DNA of 64,000 nt from Blastobasis lacticolella (Eukaryota > Arthropoda > Insecta > Lepidoptera > Blastobasidae). Made by a program: the position numbers and the translations under genes. The stretch spans positions 3,058,001 to 3,122,000 of the forward strand of contig LR990068.1 of assembly GCA_905147135.1 (NCBI GenBank), read 5' to 3'. Under the pieces are notes generated by a model that was given only the letters and a program-made list of their open reading frames with translations, ran no database searches and had not been told where the DNA came from. How positions within the stretch are numbered: position 1 is the first letter of the stretch; the number at the start of each line of letters is the position of its first letter. This document shows, one piece after another, positions 48,913 to 58,725 of this stretch.

Positions 48913-49148
48913 CCTCAGAGGCGGGTCCTGTGACTTCCGCATCCAGCCAGTCCCTGCGGTCTTTACCAGGTCGTTGGTCCACCTTGTGGGAGGCCTACCC
49001 ACGCTGCGTGTTCCGGTATGTGGTCGCCATCTGTTCTTTGAGCTATGTGTCCTGCCCACTGCCACTTCAGCCCGGCAATTCTTGGTGACCTCGGTTCGCT
49101 TGCGGATCTCCTCATTTCTGATTCTATCGCGCAACGAGCTACTACTTA
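48913..49148 (-). pseudogene. Rep-D, RTE-like LINE C-terminal fragment
   Basis: The minus strand (to 49134) encodes MRDRIRNEEIRKRTEV, then SVGRPPTRWTNDLVKTAGTG and WMRKSQDPP. Both the RDRIRNEEIR and GRPP.RW.ND blocks are typical of RTE-like LINE ends. It joins head to head with Rep-E. Confidence 0.8.
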
Positions 49149-49149
49149 T

Positions 49150-49440
49150 GTATTTTTAAATACATACTTATTATACATACAGGTAATTAGGTATTAATTA
49201 CGACAGAACTGCCTAAAATGTTCGTTGCTCAGGTGTTTTTGACGAGTGTACATGCCACCAAGTACTATAGTACCTTTACGAAGCCCAAATGAGGCACCAG
49301 AGGCACTGTACATGCCGCAAAGTACAACCGACAGTACCTCAATCTACCTTGCTTAGAATGTGAACGAGTAGTGAAGTGGGTAGTGACGCTATAGTCGGTG
49401 CCAAATAGATTAGTAATAGCGGACTCTGACCGGTGCACGC
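49150..49440. other. Unassigned spacer
   Basis: TATTTTTAAATACATACTTATT at 49149-49170 is a SINE-C-like scrap; otherwise nothing. Confidence 0.4.
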
Positions 49441-49682
49441 GGTGTGTCAGAGTATTGAAAGAATACATAAGAGGAAGCTTGAAAGTGGCCCCAATTGGTG
49501 ACAAGATTCAAAGTATTCGCTTGTCATGGTTCGGCCATATATGCGGAGAGAAGTAAATCATGTCAGAAAATAGGTATTGAATATGAATGTGAATCGATAC
49601 CTACACAGGAATGGGAAGACCAAAGAAAATATGGATAAACGGTTCCCTTACAAAGTTCTGCATACAATTTAGACAAATATGA
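49441..49682 (+). pseudogene. RTE-like LINE post-RT fragment
   Basis: In shifting frames the plus strand encodes GSLKVAPIGDKIQSIRLSW, FGHICGEK, VLNMNVN and GRPK-type codons. This is the K(I)...RLxWFGH...GRPKK pattern of RTE-like LINE C-termini. Several frameshifts. Confidence 0.65.
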
Positions 49683-49689
49683 CCCTTAT

Positions 49690-49805
49690 TTATTTGGACT
49701 ACACAGGCATTTGACCGCCATCTCACCTGCTGGTAAGTGACGATGCATCCTAAGATTGCCTAAGCATGCCTATCCACGAACAGCTAAAAACTAGAGCCTT
49801 TGTAG
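49690..49805 (-). repeat. Rep-L, uninterrupted copy
   Basis: CAGGCATTTGACCGCCATCT, CACCTGCTGGTAAGTGACGA, TAAGCATGCCTATCCACGAA. Serves as the empty-site paralogue for the MITE-K insertion at 47.36 kb. Confidence 0.75.
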
Positions 49806-50054
49806 TATTACAACAATCGCTCTGACCATTAAACGTCAACAACCGTTATTACCAATCTACTTGGCACCTACTTTACCACATTTTGTACTGGTGTTTAGGT
49901 TGTGCTGTTAGGATGTGCTGCCGTCTGTACGGTGGTGACGTCACAAAGCCCAGTAGAGGCACCGGAGGGACACAATGGAATAGTTAGCGGGAGAATGCGG
50001 AGCGGTTGGGTAGCGATAGCATAAAAGTTAGAGGAATACCTTTTATAAATTTTT
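49806..50054. other. Unassigned spacer
   Basis: No feature recognised. Confidence 0.4.
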
Positions 50055-50310
50055 TTTTTCGGTTACCGGTCCAATTTGATCAGGTTTCCCTGTTGACAGG
50101 ATCACGGAGGTCAGATGGTGGTCGCTCTACTGTAATTATCTCATCTGCCAAATCCTGGATCTTGGTCAAGGCGGACCCCGGGCTCTTACGCGTGCGCTCT
50201 CACGTGTCTCACGCTCTCACGTGTTAATACGCCAAAATCATTTTTTTATTTATACGCCCGAGCCTCGCGCGCATGAGCACAACCGGGACATTAACGCTAA
50301 ATCGATTTTA
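50055..50310 (+). mobile_element. SINE-B 3' half with duplicated tail
   Basis: CAATTTGATCAGGTTTCCCT, AGATGGTGGTCGCTCTACTG, GTCAAGGCGGACCCCGGGCT, ...GTTAATACGCCAAAATCA. A second tail follows: GCATGAGCACAACCGGGACA, TTAACGCTAAATCG. A CTCTCACGTGTCTCACG repeat lies between. Confidence 0.75.
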
Positions 50311-50332
50311 TTTATTCATAAGCTTTTATTTA

Positions 50333-50412
50333 AACAAGACACACTTACTTACTTACCACCAGGTGAGGTGGCGGTCAAATGCATGGATAGTCTAAAATTA
50401 AAAAAAGAAAAA
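50333..50412 (+). repeat. Rep-L 3' end with A tail
   Basis: CTTACCACCAGGTGAGGTGG, CGGTCAAATGCATGGATAGT, then AAAAAAAGAAAAAAAA. Confidence 0.7.
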
Positions 50413-50504
50413 AAACCTTTTGTCGCATTTGGGTAAAAATCAGTCAGACATTTTAAAATATCTCATATCTTTGTTTACGAGTTGCCCAATATTAAACTCA
50501 GTTA

Positions 50505-50645
50505 CAATTTAGGTTTTAAGACTTTCGTGGTTATTCACTACACTTTCACTACACATGTTATCGGGTTTGTTACCACGGTTAGTATTGTTTTCACCTCGAT
50601 ATTTCGACGCAGTTGCATGCGTCATGGTCACGTATGTATGAGTCG
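50505..50645. repeat. Terminal-repeat block shared with 20.0 kb
   Basis: GACTTTCGTGGTTATTCACT, ACACATGTTATCGGGTTTG, CCTCGATATTTCGACGCAGT, TGCATGCGTCATGGTCACG. Confidence 0.6.
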
Positions 50646-51408
50646 ATTATGTAATGAGCGGAAATTTAAGTTATTTGTGCTGCCAACTGTACCTATCTCG
50701 CGAGGACAAGTCCAATGGCAGAGAACGTGTGTAATTTTAACGAGAGATGCGCCGTGGGGCTTGTAACGTTGTCGGAGACTCCATGTGGATGGATTAGGTC
50801 ACCTTTTCAATTCAATTCAATTTAAATAATTTTTTTTCAATATCAATATTTTCAGAATACACTTATTGAAAGTCAGTAATAAACAACATAATCAATTATC
50901 AATAATACTTAATTGAAATTAAATACACATCACAAAATACAAAATTCATGTATGGCTACCATGTGTATACTTAATATAAAATTTAAAATACCAGTATAAT
51001 GTCATTATGTAATTATAGTAGTTATAATTATAAAATTTGGTAAATCAGTTTCTTAAAAATTCGCATTATAGTTCAGACTATCAAAATACAATAAATGTAA
51101 TACAATACAATTAAATTATTTAAACAAAAATGTCACGTCATTAATATAAAATATCACATTAATTAAAAATAAAATTAAAATAGCATATCAAATAAAATTA
51201 ATAAAGTCAATTACCAAATAAAATCTAATTTCTAGGCCATTAATCGGTATTCGATCACACAGGCACAGGCGAGAGTGACCTGATTCCACGCCATAAGGCG
51301 CAAAATAACTGCTTCGTTATTGAGGCGCATGCGCGGCAGCCCGAACAGTATCCTGCAGTTATAGCTGATAAGTATGATTCACCTATATGACAGGCATTTG
51401 TAAAGGTT
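50646..51408. other. Unassigned, very A+T-rich 50.8-51.24 kb
   Basis: AATTCAATTCAATTTAAAT at 50809-50827 could be a retroposon tail complement. No coding signal. Confidence 0.4.
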
Positions 51409-51412
51409 GTCA

Positions 51413-51672
51413 TATCATCATCACAGCCCATAACAGTCCACTGCAGACTTAGGGCCTCTCCTACGAAAGAGGAGGTTATTGTCATAATCTCCACGCTTGG
51501 CAGACGGGTTAGAGATCGCAGTGTTACAAGTATAACAATGGAAAACGCTGCTGCCCATTTTCCAGCCTACGGAGACATTAGATCTTTTGTCACGATAACA
51601 TTAGTCGCCTTGTGACACCCACGAGTGTAAAGGGTTGGTGCTATTCTACTCTGCCGGACACCACACGGCCAT
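51413..51672 (-). mobile_element. SINE-A, antisense, full length
   Basis: ATCATCATCACAGCCCATAA to CTCTGCCGGACACCACACGG. CATAT on both sides is a possible short duplication. Confidence 0.88.
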
Positions 51673-51934
51673 ATTTCATATTCCAGTATTAAAAGGTTTG
51701 TGTATGTCTTACTAACATATAATTGTATTGATTGTAAGATACTACTTACAAAAATGGATCTCTATTGTCTGAATATAAAAAAAAAACAGGTAATATGGCC
51801 AGTCTTCGAGCTGGGCTGTCGGATCTGTCGGCTGTCACCCTAAAACGAATAGTTACTATACTCAACTGAATTCATTTCGTTCATTCGTGAACGATAGAGA
51901 GTTCGTTCGTTCGTGGACAGGCGAGTTCGAGAGT

Positions 51935-52105
51935 TAGGCGGACGCACCACTGATGGTAAGCAGTTACTGGCCTTTGGGCGTTTGCAATACCCAGGGTATC
52001 AGGGTAGTGCCGAACCTGTTAAACCTTTTTGACCCCTTTCTTGTAATTCCATGACCATTGTATGAACACATGCAACTCAAAAGAGTGTCCTTCCTTACAG
52101 CAATA
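51935..52105 (-). repeat. Rep-E fragment
   Basis: CACTGATGGTAAGCAGTTAC, CTTTTTGACCCCTTTCTTGT and a diverged interior (GGCGTTTGCAATACCCAGGG). Confidence 0.65.
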
Positions 52106-52400
52106 ATGTATTTCAGAGTTTTGAATAGTGACAGTGACCATTGAGCAGATATACCACCTGATGGTAAGTAGTAACTGTCGCCCATAACATCTACGATTCA
52201 TGCATTTAGGTTGCAGGCAACATAAATGCAGAACCGCAATGCGTTGTCACTGAGGATTACGATAATGCGGTGCGATTCACTAACTAACTTATCTTTCAAA
52301 CCGGAATTATTGCTTGGCCGCAGAAATAGATAAGCCGGTGCTCCTCCAGTCGGAGTCCTCAGGCTAGACAGAGCCCTACCACATGTTACGTGACGGTTAT
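52106..52400 (-). repeat. Rep-H copy
   Basis: ATACCACCTGATGGTAAGTA, CATCTACGATTCATGCATTT, AGGTTGCAGGCAACATAAAT and CTAGACAGAGCCCTACCAC. Confidence 0.75.
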
Positions 52401-52463
52401 AGGAAACATTCTTAGGTTTAACGATAAAATGATAACTAATGTCATTGTGACTAACACTTCAAG

Positions 52464-52794
52464 CCGTGTGGTGTCCGGCAGAGTAGAATAGCACCAACCC
52501 CTTACACTCGTGGGTGTCGTACAAGGCGACTAATGATTTCAAGGCACAAAATCTAAGGTCAAGGCGGAGCCCTGGCCCTGGTGCGCGAGAGCACAACCGA
52601 GCCATTAACTACAAGATGAAAATCTAAGAGTCTCCGTAGGCTGGAAAATGGGTAGCAGCGTTTTCCATTGTTATATTTATAACACTGCGATCTCCAACCT
52701 GCCTGCCAAGCGTGGAGACTATGGCAACAATCTCCCCTTTCGTGAGAGAGGCCCGAAGTCTTGCAGTGGATTGTTATGGGCTGTGATAATGAAC
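52464..52794 (+). mobile_element. SINE-A split by a nested SINE-B tail
   Basis: CCGTGTGGTGTCCGGCAGAG to GGGCTGTGATAATGAA. After AAGGCACAAAATCTAAG the SINE-B tail intervenes, and the SINE-A continues with GAGTCTCCGTAGGCTGGAAA. Confidence 0.92.
52558..52618 (+). mobile_element. 61-bp retroposed SINE-B tail with perfect 10-bp TSD
   Basis: GTCAAGGCGGAGCCC...CATTAACTACAAGATG is only the 3' terminus of SINE-B. AAAATCTAAG occurs at 52548-52557 and 52619-52628, the target site in SINE-A. This is a severely 5'-truncated insertion. Confidence 0.95.
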
Positions 52795-53035
52795 ACTCCA
52801 TTATGCTTAAAAGCGTCATGGCCACGTCTACAGCGGTCTCCGAGCTTTTACACACGTTATGAGAAAGGGGCGAAAGCTCCGCTGAACTTTAAATTGTAAT
52901 GCTAAAGTTTATAATAGTATGATAAGGGCCCAGAATGTTAGCATAGGCTGTTGCTGTGAAAAGATATATTGGTTTAATTTTACGTTTGCTTTAAGTTTAC
53001 TATTTCGGAGGTAAATTACGTTCCTGCATAGTAAA

Positions 53036-53292
53036 TACATACAAACATCAGGTGGTAGGACCCTGTCAAGCCAGAGGAGTCCGCCTGGGTGAGTACCACC
53101 GCCTTATCTATTACTGCCGCCGAACAACAATGCTTGCATTGGTGGTGTTTGGTTGTGTTTGGGTTTGAATGATAAGGTAGCCAGCATAAGCGGATAAGGC
53201 ATTTCATCTTAATGTTATGTTCAACAGTTACCGCTTGCCATCAGGTGGGCTGTCTGCTCGTTCTTCACTGAGTATTATAAAAAAAACATACA
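53036..53292 (+). repeat. Rep-H copy with A tail
   Basis: AGGTGGTAGGACCCTGTCAA, ACCACCGCCTTATCTATTAC, GATAAGGTAGCCAGCATAAG, TTGCCATCAGGTGGGCTGTC, GAGTATTATAAAAAAAAC. Confidence 0.75.
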
Positions 53293-53507
53293 TAAAGCTC
53301 ACGCCTGTGTCCCACAGGTGGGGTAGGCAAATACTCCGGACCGCCACTTTGCTCTGTCCCGACACAACTCGCTAGCCTCGCACATATCCACAACTCTTAA
53401 ACATGGTAAATACAAGGTATTTCTAGTATTAACCTATACATACACAAAATATCTAGTGTTCGATTGAACGTCAATTGCTCTCCGAAGCCAAAGGTTTCAC
53501 CGAAAAA

Positions 53508-53637
53508 GGTTTTTCGGCCGAAGGTAGCCGAAAGAGGTTTTTCGGCCGAAGGTAGCCGAAAGAGGTTTTTCGGCCGAAGGTAGCCGAACGAGGTTTTTCG
53601 GCCGAAGGTAGCCGAAAAAGGTTTTTCGGCCGAAGGT
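53508..53637 (+). repeat. 28-bp minisatellite, 4.6 units, palindromic core
   Basis: Units start at 53508, 53536, 53564, 53592 and 53620. Each contains TTCGGCCGAA, a perfect 10-bp palindrome, within GGTTTTTCGGCCGAAGGTAG. It directly abuts Rep-D. Confidence 0.92.
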
Positions 53638-53735
53638 GTGCTTTCCGCATCCAGCTGGTACCTGCGATCTTTAGCAGGTCGTCGGTCCACCTTGTACGAG
53701 GCCTACCCACGCCGCTTCTTCCGGTACGTGGTCTG
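53638..53735 (-). repeat. Rep-D fragment next to the minisatellite
   Basis: TTTCCGCATCCAGCTGGTAC, CAGGTCGTCGGTCCACCTTG, CTTCTTCCGGTACGTGGTC. The minus frame reads GRPRTRWTDDLLKIAGTSW. Confidence 0.75.
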
Positions 53736-54790
53736 TATATAATGTAATTAATTAAATATTTCTCGCAACATGTCGTTGTCAGCAGTGAGACATGTATGAT
53801 AAGTCGAATCTATCTGTGAAAATCGATCATACCAAAGCCACTGTATACTGAAATATCCTATCTATCCTATCTGCCTACCAAACTGCTTGTGGCTCAAGAT
53901 GCACATACCCTGTACGTTTCTGTAGCTATAAAGGAGAGTGCCTAGATCTGTTCCCGAAACGCGTTTGTTCCACGTAGCATAATTCCCAGTCGCATATTTC
54001 ATGTATGTCCCCATTCGCATGGGTTGTTTCTTAAAGTGCTAATGCAGTTATGCTCTTTACTGTACGTACACGAGTACGATGAAATTACACACACAGTCTT
54101 AAAACTAAAATACTAAGTAGGTAGTCGAGAGCAACTTTGTTGGAAACAATTCCATTCTCAGTTTCCAGGGAACGTTTTCCTCTTAGAAGTTTCAGTTTAA
54201 ACGCTCGTATTTTATCTACAAAGGTTTGCAAATGAATATATTGCAAATGAGCAGATTTCCAATAGGTATCTAAAGCATTCCTAACCACTCACTAGATGGC
54301 GCCCCGACAATTTTGGTAATTGATAATCGCTTGAAATAGGTTCTTAGCACACAGGATATAAACATTAGGTACGTTGCATTGGATAATATAGTATTTGTCA
54401 ATAGTTTTTAACCATTTTAGAGGTTGTAATAATAATAGAACATATTGCAAATTTCTATAAATATTTCTTTTTACACTTCGTTCAACCTTTAACAGTTATG
54501 TTTATATTAATAACCATTTTATTTTTAAGTTTAGTATTAGTTGGCTGCAATAAATCACTGCCACCATCATACAGATTATAAAAATATTACCAAAATTGTA
54601 GGAGCGCCATCTATTGATGCTTTTTGAAATCAACTATCAATACCTACAGGAAAACTCCTCATTGCCAGCGCAATGGAAGATTTTCCAACAGCCGATTAAA
54701 AAGAAAAAATAGTTCAAATATTGGTAATAGATGGCGTTGATTAAACACGATTCTCAGAAATAAATAATTACGAGGCAGTTCGATTTTTAT
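53736..54790. other. Unassigned; three AGATGGCG motifs
   Basis: No repeat recognised. AGATGGCG or its complement occurs at 54294-54301, 54605-54612 and 54729-54736. Confidence 0.45.
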
Positions 54791-54792
54791 TT

Positions 54793-54937
54793 TTATTATT
54801 CGGTAGGTAAACAGGCAAGCGGGCCACCTGATGGAAAGTGGTCACCACTGCCTATAGACATTAGCAACACCAAGAGTATCGCCAATGCGTTGCCCACCTC
54901 TATAAAACGTTGCTCTGGCAGCAAAAAGGCTAGATGT
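54793..54937 (-). repeat. Rep-F 3' end
   Basis: GGTAGGTAAACAGGCAAGCG, GGGCCACCTGATGG, GTTGCTCTGGCAGCAAAAAG. Confidence 0.8.
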
Positions 54938-54944
54938 ACAAAAA

Positions 54945-55102
54945 TGTAAACATTTGCGATTTCTTCTCAGAAAAGGTACTAAAACTGTCTTTTCACGAAA
55001 CACTGTACCGAATAACTTCGGTTACCAAATTCAATACTTGAGAATCCTGTCTAAGCAGCGCCATCTAGTGAAGCACTACCAAACTACACTTTTTACTTTT
55101 TA
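54945..55102 (-). repeat. Rep-O copy, antisense
   Basis: TTCTTCTCAGAAAAGGTACT, AATAACTTCGGTTACCAAAT and GAGAATCCTGTCTAAGCAGC, inverted relative to 58.12 kb. It carries an AGATGGCG complement at 55059-55066. Confidence 0.75.
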
Positions 55103-55104
55103 AG

Positions 55105-55250
55105 TAGCTATTATTAGGTATTTCATGTTAGTCCTCACAGTGACAACGCACCTAAACACATGAATCGTCGATGTTATGGGCAACAGTTATCGTCAACCGG
55201 AGAGCTGTTTTGCTCGTTTATCACAGCGTAGTATGAAAATAAAATGAAAT
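55105..55250 (+). repeat. Rep-H fragment
   Basis: ATTTCATGTTAGTCCTCACA, GTGACAACGCACCTAAACAC and TCGATGTTATGGGCAACAGT. Confidence 0.65.
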
Positions 55251-55438
55251 TGGAAAGAAATGCTATGCATCAGTTGCGATGCAAAACGTTCTGAAATGCA
55301 AAACGTTTAATATCGAGCAAAGAAATTCCCGATGCACACTCCGTCGTTCGTAATAAAGTTATACACAATACCTACATACTTTCACCCCACGGCGACTCTC
55401 GGGCATATGATAAGTATTTTATTTTTTACTATCCATTA
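55251..55438. other. Unassigned spacer
   Basis: No feature recognised. Confidence 0.4.
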
Positions 55439-55439
55439 A

Positions 55440-55716
55440 ATTACTCTTTTCTGAGTTGTGTCCATTAGTTGAATGCTAACCGATGCTCTTACGGTGTGGG
55501 AAAACACCGTGATGAAACCTGCACATTCAGGCGACTGAATGTGTATCCATGATCCAATCTGGTCAGGTTTCTCTGGCAGCAGGGTTACGGAGGTCAGATA
55601 GCACTCGCTCCACTGTAATTATCTGATCTGCCAAATTTTGGATTATGGTCAAGGCGGAGCACCGGCTATCATGCGCGAGAGCACAATTTGGAGATTAACG
55701 CCAGGATAATTTGTAC
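55440..55716 (+). mobile_element. SINE-B, tRNA head missing
   Basis: CTCTTTTCTGAGTTGTGTCC, CTCTTACGGTGTGGGAAAAC, CTGAATGTGTATCCATGATC, TATGGTCAAGGCGGAGCACC, GATTAACGCCAGGATAAT. Confidence 0.85.
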
Positions 55717-55779
55717 TTGAGCTTCTCCTAAACAAGAGTGGAGAACGCGTTGGAAACGTCCTTAGCGTTTACATAAGTC

Positions 55780-55868
55780 CCTAGACGGCAGTAGCCATTT
55801 TCCACCAGGTGGACTGCTTGCCTGTTTGTCTTTTTTTTACACCACTGAGGTGGCAAACAAGCTTACGG
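55780..55868. repeat. Two opposed LINE 3' tails
   Basis: TTTTCCACCAGGTGGACTGC and TTGCCTGTTTGTC (plus) meet a T-run and ACCACTGAGGTGGCAAACAA (minus Rep-E tail). Confidence 0.6.
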
Positions 55869-56290
55869 CTGATTAACTTTAGAACCTTGTTTTTATCGAC
55901 ATCCATAGGCAACTACAGATAACACGGCCCCTACGCTTGATTTCAATACCATCGGTAGCGGCCCGTAATAGCTCACTTCTAGAACATTGTCTAAAGAGGG
56001 TAAAACTAAACTTGAAAGAAGGGTTTTGTTTTGTCATACCCACCCATGTAATATTCCAACATTTGGGAGGCGGGGAATCATAGTGTTCATCAAGGAGGAA
56101 GTTCGTGGTGTTGGTGAAAATTATATTTTACATTTCTGGTAAAAAAAACATTACATGCATAATTGGTTGACCTAGCCTCGGTTTCACTGAGAAAACCTTA
56201 TCAGATCTCATGAAGAGCCTAACCCTATAAAGCCATAAACCCAACATTTTTATCAGAAAGTATGGCTTGGCCGTTTCGTAGAACTATTGC
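55869..56290. other. Unassigned stretch
   Basis: No feature recognised. Confidence 0.4.
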
Positions 56291-56298
56291 ATGACACT

Positions 56299-56604
56299 GG
56301 CGTCGGTGGCTGAGCGGTTTGACTGTAAGCCAGAGGTCCCGGGTTCAAATCCTGCTTCGGCCTTGTACCATTGACTGTTTTCTGAGTTATGTACATTAGT
56401 TGAATACTAACCGATGCTCTTACGGTGAGGGAAAACATCGTGATGAAACCTGCACATTCAGGCGACTGAATGTGTAACCATATCCAATCTGGTCAGGTGC
56501 TCCTGCTAGCAGGGTCATGGAGGTCAAATCCTGGATCATGGTCAAGGAGGACCCCGGGCCTTCGTGTGCGAGAGCACAACCGGGACATTAACGCCAAGAC
56601 ATCG
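56299..56604 (+). mobile_element. SINE-B with 7-bp TSD
   Basis: TGACACT at 56292-56298 and 56605-56611. A-box TGGCTGAGCGG (56307-56317) and B-box GGTTCAAATCC (56342-56352). The body lacks part of the CAGTCGCTCCACTG block. Ends ACATTAACGCCAAGACATCG. Confidence 0.9.
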
Positions 56605-56731
56605 TGACACTTAAGGTGGATTCAGTGCTCGACCAGCGCAACGGTTGGGGCTGATGTCGTCGGTCAGACCAAGATAGCGCGTAGATAAAGCTACCTACGT
56701 TTGAATCTATGAAAAAGCCAAGCTATAGGTA

Positions 56732-56870
56732 CAGTCATTAATATGTAAGCATTACCAAGGCTTCATTCATCAATCAAACAGATGTACATCTGCTCAGATA
56801 TATAAGTACCCTTCCATGTACATTTATATTTGAAGCCTTGGCAATGCTCACATATTAATGAACTCGACTG
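56732..56870. mobile_element. MITE-3, TA-flanked palindromic element
   Basis: The left arm CAGTCATTAATATGTAAGCA continues to TTACCAAGGCTTCA. The right arm, reverse-complemented, gives CAGTCGAGTTCATTAATATG, then TGAGCATTGCCAAGGCTTCA. Flanking TA at 56730-56731 and 56871-56872 fits Tc1/mariner-type insertion. 139 bp, non-coding. Confidence 0.8.
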
Positions 56871-56872
56871 TA

Positions 56873-57970
56873 CTTTCTAACCAAAATCTAGAGTTAGTAG
56901 AGTTACTACCTAGAATTAGGACTTGGTTCTTCAAGAGAGCCTAGAAACCTAGAAACCTAGTGTACACCTACACGTAATTTTTTATTTTCTTAATATCAGT
57001 GCTAATAAAATCCAAACTATAAAAGTTAGTCAAATGAAACCTTGTGTATTTTATAATATGGCTGATACGGCTACGTATACCTAGCGCCTAAAAATTTGAG
57101 CTTTCTATCATTATCTAGACAGAAGATATGAGGGTGTGAAAATTCCACGAAACGCTTCGAGAAACGATTGGTAGTGCCCCCATATTTTTGCTTTGTTTGG
57201 CGAATGCTAGACGGGGTGCATTTCCTAGATAGAAATTCTGCGTCAAACGTAGATACAATACAGCCATCTATGGAGTATAGTTGGAACTTCTACGTAAATT
57301 AACGCCCCTACCTGCAGCATATTTCAGGTTACGACAGGCGCCATCTATCCCAGGGCTGACAAACTAAAACGTACATCAGGGTGGGTAATGTTAAGTGCCA
57401 ACGTAGTACGCAAGTTATGGATAGATGGCGCTAGTGGGGGTTTTGACTGCAATGTAATTTTCACTTGACGATTTTCCAGCGAATTTTCCCTTCAATGGCT
57501 CTTTCCTGGTTTTTTCCTAATAAAACGGTTGAGGTTGGCCGAATAAAATTCAGGTTTTATGGAATTTTGCTCAATTCGAAGTCTATTTGGAATAAAACTG
57601 AGGCTTTTGTGATCGGTAAACGTTTGTTTGAAAATCGGCTTTTGCGTTGGTACAATTTTCTTAAATGAGATTTGCGTTTTATTTTGATTACAACATTGCG
57701 ACCAAGTTCTCGGTTTCAGTTTTATTTGCGAGTTTGCGTGGCCTACTTTTCTTGCTTGGTTTATTCAATTATTTTATTGTCGGTGGAAAACACTTTCGCA
57801 AATACAGCTGGGGTGACGATTTGCGCAAATCGACAGACACCTGAATAGGTAGGCATAAAGGTCAGTTTGTGTGGCGCATTATGGTTCCACCTGACAATAC
57901 GTTAGCGATGGGTACTATGCGTCGAAATTGACCAACCACCGCAGTACGACCTGTTTCAATATTAACAAAT
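56873..57970. other. Unassigned; two AGATGGCG motifs
   Basis: CGCCATCT at 57339-57346 and AGATGGCG at 57423-57430. A 67-codon frame at 57465-57668 has no domain. Confidence 0.45.
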
Positions 57971-57971
57971 C

Positions 57972-58114
57972 TCTTGAGCGCTGTCCTAATTGGCCATTGT
58001 CGTGCGACCATCGCCGTATGACGGACGTCGACTGACCAATAATAGGAGACTACAAAACCACCCGTCACACTACCATGGACTACCGACCTTTGCCAATTAG
58101 GACAGCGCCTCATC
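57972..58114. mobile_element. MITE-2 copy 2
   Basis: GAGCGCTGTCCTAATTGGCC at the left is mirrored by GCCAATTAGGACAGCGCCTC at the right. The interior GACGGACGTCGACTGACCAA resembles the 4.2-kb copy. Confidence 0.85.
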
Positions 58115-58117
58115 TTT

Positions 58118-58382
58118 AAAAAGAAAAAAAGTGTAGTTCGGCGTGCCTCACTAGATGGCACTGCTTAGACAGGATTCTCAGGTATTGAATTTGGTAACCG
58201 AAGTAACTCAGAATGATGTTTCGTAAAATGATACTTAGTTTTAGTACATTTTCTGAGAAAAAAGCGCAAAATGTCTAAATTTTTATACATCTTGTTTTGA
58301 TTTGTTTTGTTTTGTTTAGATTTATTAAAGTTTTGATATATTTTTCAGAATCATGTATAATCAACGCCAATTATTATAATTA
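58118..58382 (+). repeat. Rep-O copy 3
   Basis: TTCGGCGTGCCTCACTAGAT, TGGTAACCGAAGTAACTCAG, TTTTAGTACATTTTCTGAGA and AAAAGCGCAAAATGTCTAAA. Confidence 0.75.
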
Positions 58383-58419
58383 TTGAACTATTTTTCTTTG
58401 TTTTCGGATCTCGGATATC

Positions 58420-58722
58420 TCCCATTAAAGCCACATTGAACGTGGCAGCTTTGGCGTGAGGGATATCGCAGATAAGATCGAGGAGGCTGGTCTGCGTTGG
58501 TTTGGTCACGTGTTGCGTAAGCCTAAGGGATATGTTGGAAATAGGTGCCTGCCTGAATCTGCCGGTATCAGGAAAGCGTTGGATTGACATCGCTGAGTCA
58601 AATGCGAGAGCTAACGGCTTACGACGAGAGGATGCCGAAGACCGGGCGAAGTGGACAAGATTGAGTAGGAAAGCGGACCCTGGCGGAGGCCGGGATAAGC
58701 GCTAGGACGACGACGACTAAAG
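58420..58722 (+). pseudogene. RTE-like LINE C-terminus (GLRWFGHV ... AKWTRLSRKADP)
   Basis: The first frame reads DKIEEAGLRWFGHVLRKPKG. After a shift near 58555 it reads RWIDIAESNARANGLRREDA, then EDRAKWTRLSRKADPGG and a stop. W-FGH-V-R, RW.D..E...R..G, and the RAKW..LSRKADP tail are the usual ending of RTE-like LINEs. Tail (GACGAC)n at 58705-58719. About 90 codons survive. The 5.75- and 6.8-kb antisense fragments carry the same tail. Confidence 0.8.
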
Positions 58723-58725
58723 CCA

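Noticed and set aside
53397..53710. Repetitive peptides SAEKP/LRPKNLF as a repeat protein
   Set aside because: The repeat unit is 28 bp, not a multiple of three, so the peptide changes frame each unit. It is a minisatellite artefact.
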